This document shows, in pieces, positions 22,746-24,101 of a stretch of DNA of 24,101 bases. The stretch is from CAYUQT01 sp964596165 (lineage in GTDB: Bacteria > Planctomycetota > Phycisphaerae > UBA1845 > JAFGLZ01), in contig CAZQTW010000084.1 in NCBI GenBank assembly GCA_964596165.1, forward strand, positions 1 to 24,101, read 5' to 3'. Made by a program: the position numbers and the translations under genes. The notes below the pieces were generated by a model. That model saw only the letters and a list, made by a program, of their open reading frames with translations, searched no databases and was not told the origin of the DNA. Numbering within the stretch: position 1 is the first letter of the stretch; every line of letters starts with the position of its first letter.

Positions 22746-23720
22746 ATGAAACCGATAACGCGTCGAGGTTTTACGCTGATCGAACTGCTGGTGGTGGTGG
22801 CCATCATCGCCCTACTGCTCGCGATCTTGGTTCCCGCGCTTTCGGGGGCGCGAACACAAGCCAAACGGTCTAGAGTCGCTGCACAACTTCAGGTCATCTC
22901 GGTGGGCCTGCACGCCTTCGCGAACGACATGGGCGATTTCCCGACGAGTGATCCATTTAGCGGGGACCCGATGATCGATCCGAACTATATGCCCACTGGA
23001 GCACATATCCTGGCGATGGCCCTAGTCGGAACGCCGGGCGGCATGACACCCCTTGGTAACAAGAAGCCCTACCTTGCCGTTGACAAGAGTGGGGCACGTC
23101 GGGCCGACAATCCTGAGCCACAAGAATGGGGTATGTTCCCATGCGGACCATTTCCACCTTCACTGACGATGTATGTGTTGCGAGACCTGTCCTATGGTTC
23201 GCCGATCCTTTACTACCGGGCCAACCGCCGAGCCAAATATAGTACTGATCTCGACGTTTATCGGGCGGTGGAATTCAGCCGCCAGAGCGTGGCAAATTCT
23301 CAAACGCAGGCTGCTTACTATCTCTCCGACAATGCGATGATCACGGGGACAGACAACGCGTTTCCGACTGCATTGGGAAACCTCGGTCCGTTCACCGGGT
23401 GGCTCTGGAGTTACACAGGCCAGGATGCAGATCGAAGATTCAACCCGTCCTTCCGGAATGAACCAAGATTGAGTCCGGAGTACGTCAACGTCGACAGACG
23501 GCTTCTGTTCGCGGACTACATTGAGATTGAAGGGAGTCGCATGGTACCCCAGACCGAACCCATCGAGAGGAAGCGAGATGTTCTTTCAGCCCGGGTTCAG
23601 AATTCGGAAGACTTCTTGCTGATCACGGCGGGACCGGATCACATCTTTGGGCCAAGGAAGCCAGGTGTTGGAATGTGCGACGACATCGCCAACTTCACCG
23701 TGCCGACGACAGGACCGTAA
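22746..23720 (+). CDS. GspG-like pseudopilin with a standard short leader
   Basis: The 324-residue product has a classical eight-residue leader, MKPITRRG, cleaved before FTLIELLVVVAIIALLLAILVPALSGA, with Glu at +5. The start is fixed by GGAG eight bases upstream of the ATG; an upstream in-frame extension crosses a heptamer array and is not favoured. The C-terminal LLITAGPDHIFG resembles the ISAGPD segment of the GspG-like protein at 13652, so both belong to the same pseudopilin group. One DPN is present (MIDPNYMPT). Separated from the gspG-K block by the toxin-antitoxin pair, it may be an additional pseudopilin or the subunit of a second fibre. It provides an internal contrast to the five repeat-built leaders. 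Confidence 0.85.
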   Translation: MKPITRRGFTLIELLVVVAIIALLLAILVPALSGARTQAKRSRVAAQLQVISVGLHAFANDMGDFPTSDPFSGDPMIDPNYMPTGAHILAMALVGTPGGMTPLGNKKPYLAVDKSGARRADNPEPQEWGMFPCGPFPPSLTMYVLRDLSYGSPILYYRANRRAKYSTDLDVYRAVEFSRQSVANSQTQAAYYLSDNAMITGTDNAFPTALGNLGPFTGWLWSYTGQDADRRFNPSFRNEPRLSPEYVNVDRRLLFADYIEIEGSRMVPQTEPIERKRDVLSARVQNSEDFLLITAGPDHIFGPRKPGVGMCDDIANFTVPTTGP

Positions 23721-23725
23721 GACCG

Positions 23726-23756
23726 TTTTCGATTTCCGATTCTGGATTTGCGATTG
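23726..23756. repeat. Heptanucleotide tandem array with conserved flank
   Basis: Four 7-nt units (TTTTCGA, TTTCCGA and variants) are followed by a flank whose 18 bases (23751-23768) are the exact inverse of 13557-13574. The array is thus an inverted relative of the one at 13571-13604. Confidence 0.8.
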
Positions 23757-23775
23757 AACGGCCAACGGAACGAGA

Positions 23776-23796
23776 ATTCAGAACTCAGAATCCAGA
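23776..23796. repeat. Heptanucleotide tandem array
   Basis: Three units, ATTCAGA, ACTCAGA and ATCCAGA, are nearly the same set as at 22663-22683. Confidence 0.8.
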
Positions 23797-23885
23797 AAAA
23801 CAGCGGAGCTATTCGGCGCTGCCCTACAGGTGATCTTCAGATCTTCACCTCTGCGCCTTGGCGTGAGGTTGCTGTATGGTGAACT

Positions 23886-23957
23886 CGGCGGGTGAAACCC
23901 GACCCTACGGCTTCTGAATTCCGGATTCTGAGTTCCGGATTCTTTACTCCTGACTCC
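23886..23957. repeat. Palindrome and heptanucleotide array at the window end
   Basis: A CGGCGGGTGAAACCCGACC palindrome (23886-23904) with a following CTACGG is succeeded by six 7-nt units of TTCTGAA/TTCCGGA type (23912-23953). The 381 bases from 23721 to the end hold repeats only; I see no gene in them. Confidence 0.7.
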
Positions 23958-24101
23958 ACGACACTCGGTCCTCTTCTCGCATCAGTTTTCATCGTCAATG
24001 GAACTGGGACCTTCGGCGAGGGGGTGTTCTTTCGACAAGGGGTCAAGTTTCGCGTCGGCGGCGACGTGCGCTCGGATTGTCCGATAAGATCCGGTTCGTT
24101 G

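Noticed and set aside
12943..23957. The direct repeats as a CRISPR array
   Set aside because: The units are 7 or 8 bases without spacers, or are dispersed palindromes; there are no repeat-spacer structures of 25-40 bases and no cas genes.
23837..24046. 69-codon minus-strand open frame near the window end
   Set aside because: It covers a heptamer array and a palindrome; no start signal or protein motif is seen.

Overview
The window is GC-rich, densely coded bacterial chromosome. The organism is most likely a member of the Planctomycetota, Phycisphaerae-like. This is inferred from the pairing of coaE with rho, a block of large pseudopilins with FTLIELLVV-type helices, and proteins rich in Asp-Pro-Asn. 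No rRNA or other marker gene is present to prove it.

Left part (1-6 kb), housekeeping and accessory genes: coaE and rho run on the plus strand, and rho is followed by a clear stem-loop. On the minus strand come a two-gene operon of unknown function (a zinc-ribbon protein overlapping a 176-residue protein) and a DUF2804 protein. A divergent iron-sulfur flavoprotein and a GcvR-like double ACT-domain protein follow.

Middle part (6.4-13 kb), secretion/pilus motor: a MshEN-type GspE/PilB ATPase, a PilT retraction ATPase, a second GspE/PilB ATPase and an unusually long GspF/PilC platform protein all lie on the plus strand.

Right part (13-24 kb), pseudopilins and repeats: GspG-, GspH-, GspI-, GspJ- and GspK-like genes follow in canonical type II secretion order. 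A UPF0175/DUF3368 toxin-antitoxin pair comes next, then a further GspG-like pseudopilin. Together the motor and pseudopilin genes would build a type II secretion or type IV pilus-like machine. The secretin, alignment proteins and prepilin peptidase are not in the window.

The most unusual signal is in the repeats. Short tandem arrays with a strict 7-nt or 8-nt period lie between genes and run into the 5' ends of five pseudopilin genes, where they encode much of the prepilin leader up to or near the predicted cleavage site. The repeat sequence differs from gene to gene. MITE/REP-like palindromic elements occur beside these arrays, and one fragment sits inside an array in the translated leader of gspK. 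Because 7 and 8 are not multiples of 3, a change of one unit would shift the leader's reading frame. A multi-gene phase-variation or leader-diversification system is therefore a testable hypothesis; it is not shown by this sequence alone.
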